Below the pieces are notes generated by a model. That model worked only from the letters and a program-made list of their open reading frames with translations, made no database searches and was not told the DNA's origin. A DNA stretch of 9,590 bases from an uncultured Flavobacteriales bacterium (GTDB taxonomy: Bacteria; Bacteroidota; Bacteroidia; Flavobacteriales; CALTNV01), in NCBI GenBank assembly GCA_943845485.1, contig CALTNV010000075.1, positions 1 to 9,590 of the forward strand, written 5' to 3'. A program made the translations under genes and the position numbers. Below are positions 1 to 6,187 of this stretch, in pieces; position 1 is the first letter of the stretch, and every line of letters starts with the position of its first letter.

Positions 1-71
1 AATTAGGTGCTGCTGGAATTTGCAATGGTGGAGGTGGTGCTTCTGCTATGGTTATTGAAAATATTGATTAG
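1..71 (+). CDS. C-terminal end of a thiolase (acetyl-CoA C-acetyltransferase family), partial
   Basis: Only the last 22 codons and the TAG stop (69-71) are inside the window; whole codons start at base 3. The visible residues include the stretch GICNGGGGASAMVIE. This is the C-terminal motif of thiolases, where a Cys followed by a Gly-rich loop forms part of the active site (the Cys codon is at 21-23). Thiolases condense or cleave acyl-CoA and acetyl-CoA in fatty-acid oxidation or acetoacetyl-CoA metabolism in the cytoplasm. The exact substrate class cannot be decided from this piece. A hairpin terminator follows 18 bases after the stop, so this is the last gene of its transcript. Confidence 0.85.
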   Translation, partial: LGAAGICNGGGGASAMVIENID

Positions 72-89
72 TTAAACATATTTTTATAA

Positions 90-122
90 AAAAAAAGCAG
101 CTTTTTTAAAGCAGCTTTTTTT
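90..122 (+). terminator. Intrinsic terminator after the thiolase gene
   Basis: The arms are 90-104 and 108-122, with a TTT loop at 105-107. Fourteen of the fifteen pairs match, with one A-A mismatch (99/113) in the middle of the GCAGC core. The left arm is A-rich and the right arm ends in seven T, giving the A-stem-T layout of an intrinsic terminator. The near symmetry means it could also act on transcripts coming from the right. It starts 18 bases after the thiolase stop. Confidence 0.8.
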
Positions 123-301
123 ATTTAATGAAGTTAGCTAATCGTTTGTTTTTGGTGAGATTATTTTTTACCATATCATAGAAATGATTAAATGGTTATT
201 TCAATAATTGATCATCTACATCCAATAAAAAAATCGAATTCCAGTATTTTTTTATTTATATGTTTTAAAAGACTAAAAAATATAGAGAAATGATAAATTA
301 A

Positions 302-529
302 GAGAAACTAATAATAAAGGATAAAACAAAATTTAAATACGACAAAAATTCTAATTCATTAACAATAATAGACTTTCAATCATTTAGTATTAAGATGTTA
401 TTTATAACTTTAAGTGTATCTAGTATTAGATATACTTATCAATTCACAATAAGCTCTAAGGATTCAATTACAAACTATATACAGTTATTTATTGCTATTT
501 GTTCGTTTTTAAGAATAGGATATTATTAA
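302..529 (+). other. Stop-free 75-codon stretch, possible gene remnant or small ORF
   Basis: Bases 302-526 are open in one frame and end at TAA 527-529, directly after an in-frame TAA at 299-301. No start codon lies near the left end. The first ATG is at 395-397 and would give a 44-residue peptide beginning MLFITLSVSS and ending FLRIGYY. In DNA this AT-rich, random open runs are usually about a dozen codons, so 75 is long but still possible by chance. The peptide has a modestly hydrophobic end and matches no family I know. It may be part of the same decayed locus as the pieces to its right. No TAnnTTTG promoter is visible before it. Confidence 0.2.
411..438. repeat. 12-bp inverted repeat (hairpin or operator-like)
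   Basis: Bases 411-422 pair with 427-438 across a 4-base loop (423-426). Eleven pairs are Watson-Crick and one is G-T (416/433). There is no T-tract after either side, so it is not a standard terminator. It lies inside the stop-free stretch 302-529 in the gene-poor region. Its role is unknown. Confidence 0.4.
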
Positions 530-535
530 TAATAA

Positions 536-927
536 AAAAAAATATTAATTTCAGAAATAAATTCATTAGCAGAAAAAAACTTTAGGTAGAAAGAAGTTAT
601 TTTTAAAATTTAAAAATGGTATAGAGAGAGATTTAAACAACTTTATTAATATTGGGATTGAGAAGATTAAAGGATATTTGAATGACATTGGAATAAAATA
701 AAGAATTTTAAAACAAAACCTAAAAAACATGTTTTTCCCTAAGAACTTAAAATTTTATTAATAGAAAGAGTTCCCGATGTGGATTCGTTATTCTATTTTG
801 TCAATTAGAATTACTTTTAAAAAGTAAATTAAAGCCACTACTATCTAATAATTATTGTTTAGATTGGTCTTTGACAGAATAAAAAACACAATTTTTAGCC
901 ACTCGCCAATCTGGAGATATAGGTTAA
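536..927 (+). pseudogene. Decayed coding sequence of unknown family
   Basis: Several protein-like pieces lie in order on the + strand but in different frames. 536-586 reads KKILISEINSLAEKNFR and then hits TAG. 588-698 carries LNNFINIGIEKIKGYLNDIG, then TAA, and stays in that frame through KQNLKNMFFPKNLKF. 752-805 carries IERVPDVDSLFYFVN, then TAG. 808-924 carries ELLLKSKLKPLLSNN and LDWSLTE, one in-frame TAA at 880-882, then KTQFLATRQSGDIG. Joining them needs about three frame changes and loss of two or three stops, giving roughly 130 codons. The amino-acid composition is more protein-like than the surrounding frames. I do not recognise the family. The reading is an inference, and chance cannot be excluded without a homology search. 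Confidence 0.33.
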
Positions 928-969
928 TAATAAGCTTTTAAAAGGTCACATTTAAATTAACAAACTGCT

Positions 970-997
970 TTTTTCTATATTAAACAATATAGAAAAA
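970..997. repeat. Perfect 12-bp inverted repeat with AAAC loop
   Basis: TTTTTCTATATT (970-981) and AATATAGAAAAA (986-997) are exact reverse complements separated by AAAC. In RNA this would be a 12-bp stem with a 4-base loop. Neither strand has a T-tract directly after the stem, so it is not a textbook terminator. It lies about 100 bases past the end of miaE (read on the - strand) and 43 bases past the last recognisable coding piece on the + strand. It could stabilise the 3' end of a miaE transcript or be a leftover of the decayed locus. Confidence 0.5.
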
Positions 998-1036
998 CAC
1001 TGTAAATTAAAACTCAAGTGTTTAATTTCCGATGTA

Positions 1037-1061
1037 AAAACCTCAGAAATATAAGGGTTTT
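1037..1061 (-). terminator. Weak candidate terminator after miaE
   Basis: On the - strand, AAAACC (1061-1056) can pair with GGTTTT (1042-1037) over a 13-base loop, and the stem runs into a short T stretch. It lies 35-59 bases past the miaE stop, which is where a terminator would be expected. The 6-bp stem and large loop make it weak. The stronger hairpin at 970-997 further on may do the job instead. Confidence 0.3.
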
Positions 1062-1095
1062 AAAAAACAAAAAAGTCTAATAGCTTAAATATTTA

Positions 1096-1677
1096 TTAAC
1101 CATGCATTGTTTCTGATTTAGAATATTTTTTCATAATGTCAGCTTCGTATAATAAAAAATCTGCCCATTTTTTATCTACATCAACTCTTCCGTTAGATAC
1201 CTCTTTGGCTAAATTTAAATAAGTGGTATAATGTCTAGCTTCTGAAATCATTAACTCCCTGTAAAAACTCTTCAAATCTTCATCTTTAATTTCTTCAGAT
1301 AAAATTTTAAATCTTTCACAACTTCTGGCCTCAATCATTGCTCCAATTAATAATTTATCTACCAACCTTATAATTTTATCTCCTCCTTCAGCAAAACGAA
1401 GTAAATCTTGTACATAAGGATCTTTTCTTTCAGGACCTAATTTAAATCCTCTTTCTAAAAGCTTCTCATGAACCATTTCAAAATGTTGCATCTCCTCAAT
1501 AGCTATCGCTGACATTTCCTTTACTAAATTAGAATATTCTGGAAATTTCACAATTAATGATATTGCATTAGTTGAAGCTTTTTGCTCACAATAAGCATGA
1601 TCAATAAGTATCTCTTCTATATTTTTTTCAACTATATTTACCCATCTTGGGTCAGTAGCCATTTTTAATCCTAGCAT
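1096..1677 (-). CDS. miaE: tRNA-(ms2io6A)-hydroxylase MiaE
   Basis: This 193-residue ferritin-like di-iron protein hydroxylates the isopentenyl side chain of the hypermodified adenosine (ms2i6A) at tRNA position 37, downstream of MiaA and MiaB. The sequence shows the whole ligand set of the family: Glu31 in HAYCEQKA, the EEMQH motif (Glu62, His65), Glu116 in IEARSCERF, and the SEARH motif (Glu146, His149). The conserved DPY (86-88) and the helical four-helix layout also fit, and the length is normal. ATG at 1677 is preferred over the Met at residue 6, because the preceding LGLK segment fits the family's N-terminus. The gene stands alone, divergent from the small gene at 1780. A promoter candidate lies just upstream (1694-1724). 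The product acts in the cytoplasm. Confidence 0.92.
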   Translation of the reverse strand: MLGLKMATDPRWVNIVEKNIEEILIDHAYCEQKASTNAISLIVKFPEYSNLVKEMSAIAIEEMQHFEMVHEKLLERGFKLGPERKDPYVQDLLRFAEGGDKIIRLVDKLLIGAMIEARSCERFKILSEEIKDEDLKSFYRELMISEARHYTTYLNLAKEVSNGRVDVDKKWADFLLYEADIMKKYSKSETMHG

Positions 1678-1693
1678 GGTAATTATTTTTGTA

Positions 1694-1724
1694 CAAAAAT
1701 CTTAAAAAAAAAGATGTAACACAA
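1694..1724 (-). promoter_or_regulatory. Candidate Bacteroidota promoter for miaE
   Basis: Read on the - strand, TTG (1724-1722) is followed after 20 bases by GATTTTTG (1701-1694). This is one mismatch from the TAnnTTTG element used by the Bacteroidota housekeeping sigma factor. The spacing is right, and the miaE ATG begins 16 bases further on. That implies a very short leader, so confidence is moderate. Confidence 0.4.
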
Positions 1725-1744
1725 TGTTTCATGATTATTATTGA

Positions 1745-1752
1745 TACATTTG
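1745..1752 (+). promoter_or_regulatory. TAnnTTTG -7 element for the small gene at 1780
   Basis: TACATTTG matches the Bacteroidota -7 consensus TAnnTTTG exactly and is followed by C, as is common. The ATG is 27 bases further on, giving a short leader. No clear TTG appears at the ideal upstream distance; TTTC at 1727-1730 is slightly close. This is the clearest promoter element in the window and supports 1780-2040 being a real gene. Confidence 0.6.
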
Positions 1753-1779
1753 CAACCCTTTACTTTTAAAATTTAAATA

Positions 1780-2040
1780 ATGAACGACAATCAAAAAGAC
1801 TTAGTTAAAAACTTAATTTTTAAATATGATTCTATTCTATTAGAATCAATGAAAATAGCGCTTTTTGAAGATTTAAAAAGGTTAATGATTTCTAATAGAG
1901 AAGATAAAGACTTTTTATTAAAAGATATTATATATACTGATGAATTAAAAAATTACATTGTAAGAGAATTTTTAAAACATAATTCAAATCAAGTAATGGC
2001 AAACTTAGTAAACAATATAAAATCAGGAAATAAAAATTAA
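1780..2040 (+). CDS. Small hypothetical protein, 86 residues
   Basis: I do not recognise this protein. It is 86 residues, hydrophilic and rich in Lys, Asn, Asp and Glu, with no signal peptide or membrane segment, so it is probably cytoplasmic. Alternating hydrophobic positions across LVKNLIFKYDSILLESMKIA (8-27) and ELKNYIVREFLKH suggest an all-helical fold. Support for a real gene comes from the exact TAnnTTTG element 27 bases before its ATG and its length against the dense background of stops. It also fits neatly between miaE (divergent) and mutS2 (convergent). Its TAA overlaps the mutS2 stop by 4 bases (2037-2040), and a hairpin covers both stops. The leader has no GGAGG-like site, only A/T-rich sequence. 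Confidence 0.72.
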   Translation: MNDNQKDLVKNLIFKYDSILLESMKIALFEDLKRLMISNREDKDFLLKDIIYTDELKNYIVREFLKHNSNQVMANLVNNIKSGNKN

Positions 2041-2051
2041 TTTTTTTTCCT
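2025..2051. terminator. Hairpin over the overlapping stop codons of the small gene and mutS2
   Basis: AGGAAA plus AAAAA (2025-2036, with a bulged T at 2031) pairs with eight T and CCT (2041-2051) around a TTAA loop (2037-2040). The loop is exactly the overlap of the two convergent stop codons. On the + strand the right arm is T-rich, and TTTT runs from 2051 to 2054. On the - strand the stem is followed by GATTTTAT. The stem is mostly A-T with GG/CC at its base, so it may be a weak bidirectional terminator. Confidence 0.4.
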
Positions 2052-4139
2052 TTTAAAAACAACCCTTAAATCTGTTAATTTTGCAGTCATTTTTAATAAA
2101 CCAAAAGCAACAACTACCTTATCATTATTAACTGTTATAACTTCACCAACTTCTTTATTACTTTTCAATTTAACAAAAGCACCTGGAATAATTTTTTTCC
2201 TTAAAAATTCAATTGTTTCTTCTTTATTTACCTTATTATTCTTTTTTAAAGTATCTTTTTTTTCTTTTTTTATTTCAAGTTTCTTTTTCTCAGCTACAAA
2301 ATATTGTTCTATAGATTTTAGAACATCTTTGATTTTATCTCCTTTTAAGACTCTATTCAATAATGCTTGAAATTTAATACCTAAATCAATTTCTCTTTGA
2401 TTTTCATTAAGTTTAAAATTCTGCTTTTCAATCTTACTTTCAAGAATATTAACTTTATCAGTATAAGACTGCTTACTTCTTTTTAATTGAATTAATTGAT
2501 CATCATACATTAATTTTAATTGATCTAACTCTTGCTTTTCATTTTGAACATCAACTAAAATCTTATCTAAATTAACTTTTACATTTTCCATTTTAGCTTT
2601 AGCTCTTTCTATTACTTCATAAGAAACTCCTATATTTTGAGCAACTTCAAAAGTATAAGAGCTACCCGGTAAACCTTGAACTAAATTATACAAAGGACTT
2701 AAGGTTTTTTTATCAAACATCATATGGCAATTCTGAATTCCCATTGTTTTATCTCCCATAACTTTTAAGTTAGAATAATGAGTGGTAACCACTCCAAAAG
2801 CTTTAGAAATAGCTAAATCTTCTAATATAACTTCAGCCATAGCTCCTCCAAGTTCAGGGTCAGACCCAGTTCCAAATTCATCAATAATTAACAACGAATT
2901 TTCATCTACATTTTCAAGAAAATATTTCATTTTCTTTAATCTAGAACTGTAAGTACTTAATTCAGCTTCTATTGATTGATCATCTCCAATATCAGATAGC
3001 AAACTTTTAAAAACAGGAAAATTGGATTGCTCATTCACAGGTAAAAGAAAGCCAGATTGGAGCATTAACTGATACAATGAAACTGTTTTTAATGCTATTG
3101 TTTTTCCACCTGCATTGGGACCGCTAATTACAGCAATTCTATGCTTATCATTTAACATGAAATTTAATGGTACAACCTCTTTTTTATTTAATGACTGTAA
3201 TAAAAGTAAAGGATGATATCCATCTATTATTTTTAAATCTCTTTTTTTTATATTAGGAACAACTGCATTAATTTTATTAGCAAAAGTTGCTTTTGCATTT
3301 AAGCAATCAAAATACCCTATCATATCAATACATTCTTCATACACTTCTTTATGATAAACCAAAGTGCTTGTAATAATTGACAAAACTTTATATTCTTCTT
3401 TTTTCTCTTCTCTTTCTAAAGATGATATTTCATTATTATGCTCTACTGTTCTTGCTGGTTCAATATAAGTTGTTTTACCAGAATCAGAATATCCATGAAT
3501 AATACCATTAATCATATTCTTCTTTTCTGATTTTACAGCTAAAACCCTTCTATCATTAACATAACTTTCATTAAAATCAACTAACCATCCATCTTTACTA
3601 TATTTAGAAATAACACCTTGATAAATTTTAGCCAATTTAACCCTTGTGTTCCTAAGTTTTTTTCTAATATCAAATAGTCTATCAGTAGCATTGTCTTTTA
3701 TGGTACCAGGAGGGATTAATAAAAATTCTTCAAAGTGCGAAGAGAATCCTTCTGGAATTTCAACATCTTTGATTATTTTATATAGTTGAGGGGCAAACTC
3801 TTTATTTGTAGCATAATATGTAAAGACACTTTTAAATTTTACAGCAATTTTATGAAATAATAAAACTTCTTCCTTTGTTAAAACAACATTAGAAATTTTT
3901 AATTTATGGATAGATTTGGTGATTTCTGGAATATAAAAAGAAACATTCCCAACTTCTCTTAAAAGAAGTAATTGCTGTTGTGTTTCCTCTATTGTTGAAA
4001 TCACAATATTCGTGTCATCAGAAGGTGAAGTGTTTAAAACCTTTTGCTTTCCATAAAAATTATCAGCATATTTTACAGTTTCATTTAAAATGTCTGTAAA
4101 ACCAAATTTCTCGAAAGAATTAATAGGGTATATTTTCAT
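2037..4139 (-). CDS. mutS2: MutS2-family ATPase (short form without Smr domain)
   Basis: This 700-residue protein belongs to the MutS2 family. Members bind branched DNA and limit recombination and, in some bacteria, act on collided ribosomes. The N-terminal helical core (about 1-300) includes the MutS2-typical stretch around IHGYSDSGKTTYIEP (214-228). The ATPase domain has Walker A GPNAGGKT (340-347), the STYSSRLK motif (395-402), Walker B LLIIDE (416-421) followed by GTGSDPE, and the TTHY switch (452-455). Lys/Glu-rich coiled coil runs from about 515 to 650, then a small beta module (about 652-695, KOW-like: PGAFVKLKS, GEVI, KVVVAFG). The usual C-terminal Smr nuclease domain is absent; the protein stops after that module. 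The MutS1 mismatch-recognition N-domain is also absent. ATG at 4139 lies 5 bases after the stop of the upstream membrane protein gene, so the two are probably co-transcribed. Confidence 0.92.
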   Translation of the reverse strand: MKIYPINSFEKFGFTDILNETVKYADNFYGKQKVLNTSPSDDTNIVISTIEETQQQLLLLREVGNVSFYIPEITKSIHKLKISNVVLTKEEVLLFHKIAVKFKSVFTYYATNKEFAPQLYKIIKDVEIPEGFSSHFEEFLLIPPGTIKDNATDRLFDIRKKLRNTRVKLAKIYQGVISKYSKDGWLVDFNESYVNDRRVLAVKSEKKNMINGIIHGYSDSGKTTYIEPARTVEHNNEISSLEREEKKEEYKVLSIITSTLVYHKEVYEECIDMIGYFDCLNAKATFANKINAVVPNIKKRDLKIIDGYHPLLLLQSLNKKEVVPLNFMLNDKHRIAVISGPNAGGKTIALKTVSLYQLMLQSGFLLPVNEQSNFPVFKSLLSDIGDDQSIEAELSTYSSRLKKMKYFLENVDENSLLIIDEFGTGSDPELGGAMAEVILEDLAISKAFGVVTTHYSNLKVMGDKTMGIQNCHMMFDKKTLSPLYNLVQGLPGSSYTFEVAQNIGVSYEVIERAKAKMENVKVNLDKILVDVQNEKQELDQLKLMYDDQLIQLKRSKQSYTDKVNILESKIEKQNFKLNENQREIDLGIKFQALLNRVLKGDKIKDVLKSIEQYFVAEKKKLEIKKEKKDTLKKNNKVNKEETIEFLRKKIIPGAFVKLKSNKEVGEVITVNNDKVVVAFGLLKMTAKLTDLRVVFKRKKN

Positions 4140-4144
4140 AAAAA

Positions 4145-5473
4145 CTACTTAATGGTATCTTGCTTTTTTTGGTTATAAAAATATAATAACCAAAAAACAA
4201 AAAAAGGTAAATAAGGTATTCTATATCTTGCTAATGCTCCAAAATTATAAGATGTTATTCCTGTTACAATACCTAATAATATTAGGTAGCAAAAACAAAT
4301 TGTCAAAAAATAATTATTAAATGTCATCACAAATAATTTTGACTTGAAGAACCAGATTATTACGATGAAAATAAACAGAAGTATAGTGTTTTCAATTGAT
4401 GAGACTAACATTACTGCTGATTTTACCTCAAATAAATAAGGTCTAAACAAACTAACATTTAAAGCTGCAGGTGTTTTTTTTAAAATCCCAAAAGTAGAAT
4501 AATCAAACTCTCCTAAAGTATAAGTAGATCCACCCTGATGAGTATGCCAAGAATGAAAACCTCTCATACGAGAATTTAAATCTTCGACTTGATATTTTTT
4601 TGTTTCATAAGCTAATTGACCTAGAACTTGAATCATTATTAAAACACTAAGAAGACCAATAACTGGAAAAGCTAAATTTTTAATAACTAAATTTTTAATT
4701 TTAGATTTATAGTAGACATATACTCCAACACTTAAAGGCAGTAAAAATGTTAACAATACATAAGACTTTACTTTATAAACAAAAAAAGCAGAAATAAATA
4801 AAAACATTCCCATTAAAATATCCCTTTTTTTATCAATAAATATTTTATTAAAACAATAGAAAAAGAATAATAGAAAGGAAATGGATATTGTATCTTTCAA
4901 GATACCACTACCCCAAAAAAGTACCGATGGTATAAATAGAAAAGAAATCATAGATGTTTTTTCTATTTGAGGAACTGCTTTGAACATTGTAGATATAAAT
5001 AAATGCATAAGCCAACTACTAATAAATGCTAATAAAGAGAATAGCATTGTTAGAACCCAATAACTATTAAATGCTAATATATTTAAAGCAGAAGCTATCC
5101 TAACTAAAAACCACTCTTCATCAGATCTTAGGTAATAAATTTCACTTTTTAAATACCTAAATTCTGTTGGAATATTATTATTAGAAGAAAATATAACTTC
5201 AAAAAAACCTAATGGATTTTCAAAAAAGAAGTCATACATTCTATCAGCACCTTGGTAATACATTACTGTATCACCACCTCCATAATAATAGATATATATA
5301 ATTCCAAAACCAAAACCACCTAAAAGTCGCGTTATTAAAGATGTAGTAAACCATTTATACCTATTATCAGAAGATATTTTATAATTTTGGTAAAATAAAG
5401 ACATTGAAACTATTAAAACTGAAAAAATCAGAATTAATAAAGCATCAGTTAATTCAATTACAGGTACTTTCAA
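4145..5473 (-). CDS. Polytopic membrane protein, possible GT-C or polymerase-like
   Basis: This 442-residue integral membrane protein has about ten hydrophobic segments (roughly 9-28, 45-64, 128-165 as one or two, 174-187, 193-212, 217-252, 268-287, 356-375, 386-405, 419-434). Recognisable points are GGGDTVMYYQGA (65-76) in the first large loop, PSVLFWGSGILKDT (182-195), a soluble loop around 290-350, and ARYRIPYLPF (415-424) near the end. Such patterns occur in Bacteroidota membrane proteins resembling GT-C glycosyltransferases or O-antigen polymerases, but I cannot name a substrate. The start is TTG (5473-5471): an in-frame TAA lies two codons upstream, no ATG is available, and starting at Met24 would cut the first membrane segment. 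It precedes mutS2 by 5 bases and is divergent from rsmG by 21 bases. Confidence 0.82.
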   Translation of the reverse strand: MKVPVIELTDALLILIFSVLIVSMSLFYQNYKISSDNRYKWFTTSLITRLLGGFGFGIIYIYYYGGGDTVMYYQGADRMYDFFFENPLGFFEVIFSSNNNIPTEFRYLKSEIYYLRSDEEWFLVRIASALNILAFNSYWVLTMLFSLLAFISSWLMHLFISTMFKAVPQIEKTSMISFLFIPSVLFWGSGILKDTISISFLLFFFYCFNKIFIDKKRDILMGMFLFISAFFVYKVKSYVLLTFLLPLSVGVYVYYKSKIKNLVIKNLAFPVIGLLSVLIMIQVLGQLAYETKKYQVEDLNSRMRGFHSWHTHQGGSTYTLGEFDYSTFGILKKTPAALNVSLFRPYLFEVKSAVMLVSSIENTILLFIFIVIIWFFKSKLFVMTFNNYFLTICFCYLILLGIVTGITSYNFGALARYRIPYLPFFVFWLLYFYNQKKQDTIK

Positions 5474-5494
5474 TGATTAAATTAATATATTATA
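5471..5494. promoter_or_regulatory. 21-bp divergent gap between membrane protein gene and rsmG
   Basis: Only bases 5474-5494 separate the TTG start on the - strand from the rsmG ATG on the + strand. The gap is AT-only apart from a single G. No full TAnnTTTG element fits inside it for either gene, so each promoter probably lies inside the other gene's 5' coding region or further upstream. A one-mismatch element for the - strand (AAAATTTG) sits at 5552-5545 within rsmG. Neither gene has a GGAGG-like ribosome binding site. Confidence 0.35.
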
Positions 5495-6118
5495 ATGGAG
5501 TTAATTTTAAAATATTTCCCTGACTTAACAGAGGATCAAAAAAACAAATTTTCTAGACTTAAAGATATTTATACAGAATTAAATGAACAAATAAATGTTG
5601 TCAGTCGTAAAGATATTGAAAATTTATATGAAAGACATGTTTTACATTCATTAGCTATTGCCAAAGTTATACAATTCAAAAAAAACACTTCTATTCTTGA
5701 CGTTGGTTGTGGGGGTGGTTTTCCTGGAATTCCTTTGGCTATTTTGTTTCCTGATGTGAAATTTCATTTAGTGGATAGTATTGGAAAAAAAATATCAGTT
5801 GTTCAAAGTGTAGTTGACCAATTACAACTAACAAATGTAAAAGCAGAACATGCAAGAGCTGAAAAGATAAAAGATAAATATGATTTTGTTGTGAGTAGAG
5901 CAGTAACAAGATTAAATAGATTTATACCCTGGGTTAGAAATAAGTTTAAACATAATAAAAACTACAACAACCTTGGAAATGGGATTTTATACCTTAAAGG
6001 TGGTGATTTAAAAGAAGAACTAGATGAAGTTAAAAGACCTTATGCATCATACAATTTACCAGATTATTTTGAAGAAGAGTTTTACGAAACAAAAAAAGTA
6101 ATATACCTTCCCTTTTGA
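5495..6118 (+). CDS. rsmG: 16S rRNA (guanine-N7) methyltransferase RsmG (GidB)
   Basis: This 207-residue S-adenosylmethionine-dependent methyltransferase modifies the N7 of a guanine in the 530 loop of 16S rRNA (G527 in E. coli numbering). The family signature NVVSRKDIENLYERHVLHSL covers 34-53. The SAM-binding glycine loop is VGCGGGFPGIPLAI (70-83), with the acidic residue after strand 2 in LVDS (Asp93). VSRAV (133-137) and YLKGG (166-170) are also typical. Length is normal and the ATG start gives the usual MELILKYFPDLT-type N-terminus. It is a single gene, divergent from the membrane protein gene and convergent with the surface-protein gene. Its TGA (6116-6118) lies inside the shared inverted repeat. 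Confidence 0.96.
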   Translation: MELILKYFPDLTEDQKNKFSRLKDIYTELNEQINVVSRKDIENLYERHVLHSLAIAKVIQFKKNTSILDVGCGGGFPGIPLAILFPDVKFHLVDSIGKKISVVQSVVDQLQLTNVKAEHARAEKIKDKYDFVVSRAVTRLNRFIPWVRNKFKHNKNYNNLGNGILYLKGGDLKEELDEVKRPYASYNLPDYFEEEFYETKKVIYLPF

Positions 6119-6187
6119 TAAAAAATAACCATAAAAAAAACACTCTAATTACATTAGAGTGTTTTTTTTATGGTTATTTTTTATCAA
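6115..6187. terminator. Bidirectional terminator: 35-bp perfect inverted repeat
   Basis: Bases 6115-6149 are the exact reverse complement of 6153-6187, with loop TAC (6150-6152). The stem contains CACTCTAAT/ATTAGAGTG next to the loop, then A8/T8, then ATAACC or its complement, then A6/T6. The A8-stem-T8 core is a classic intrinsic terminator that works in both directions. The symmetry extends through both TGA stop codons (rsmG 6116-6118; the - strand gene 6186-6184). It therefore serves the convergent rsmG and surface-protein genes together. Confidence 0.93.

Larger units (their letters stand above)
125..1095. other. About 970 bases without an intact gene
   Basis: This stretch is extremely AT-rich and has no convincing complete reading frame on either strand. 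It contains a stop-free run of 75 codons in one + frame (302-529), a chain of shorter protein-like pieces in changing + frames (about 536-927), an imperfect hairpin at 411-438, a perfect hairpin at 970-997 and a weak hairpin at 1037-1061. No tRNA, rRNA, CRISPR repeat or transposase motif was recognised. It is best read as a decayed locus between two housekeeping genes, but a non-coding RNA cannot be excluded. Confidence 0.6.

Noticed and set aside
128..181. 17-codon ORF (MKLANRLFLVRLFFTIS) after the thiolase terminator
   Set aside because: It has no promoter element, is very short, and such frames are common by chance. It was not called as a gene.
861..912. 7-bp inverted repeat AGATTGG/CCAATCT with 38-base spacing
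   Set aside because: The arms are short and the spacing long, which is expected by chance. It falls within the decayed coding pieces, where it is explained by codon content.
125..1095. Possible CRISPR array, tRNA, insertion sequence or integration site
   Set aside because: No regularly spaced repeats, cloverleaf, transposase motifs or paired terminal repeats with target duplication could be found by eye.
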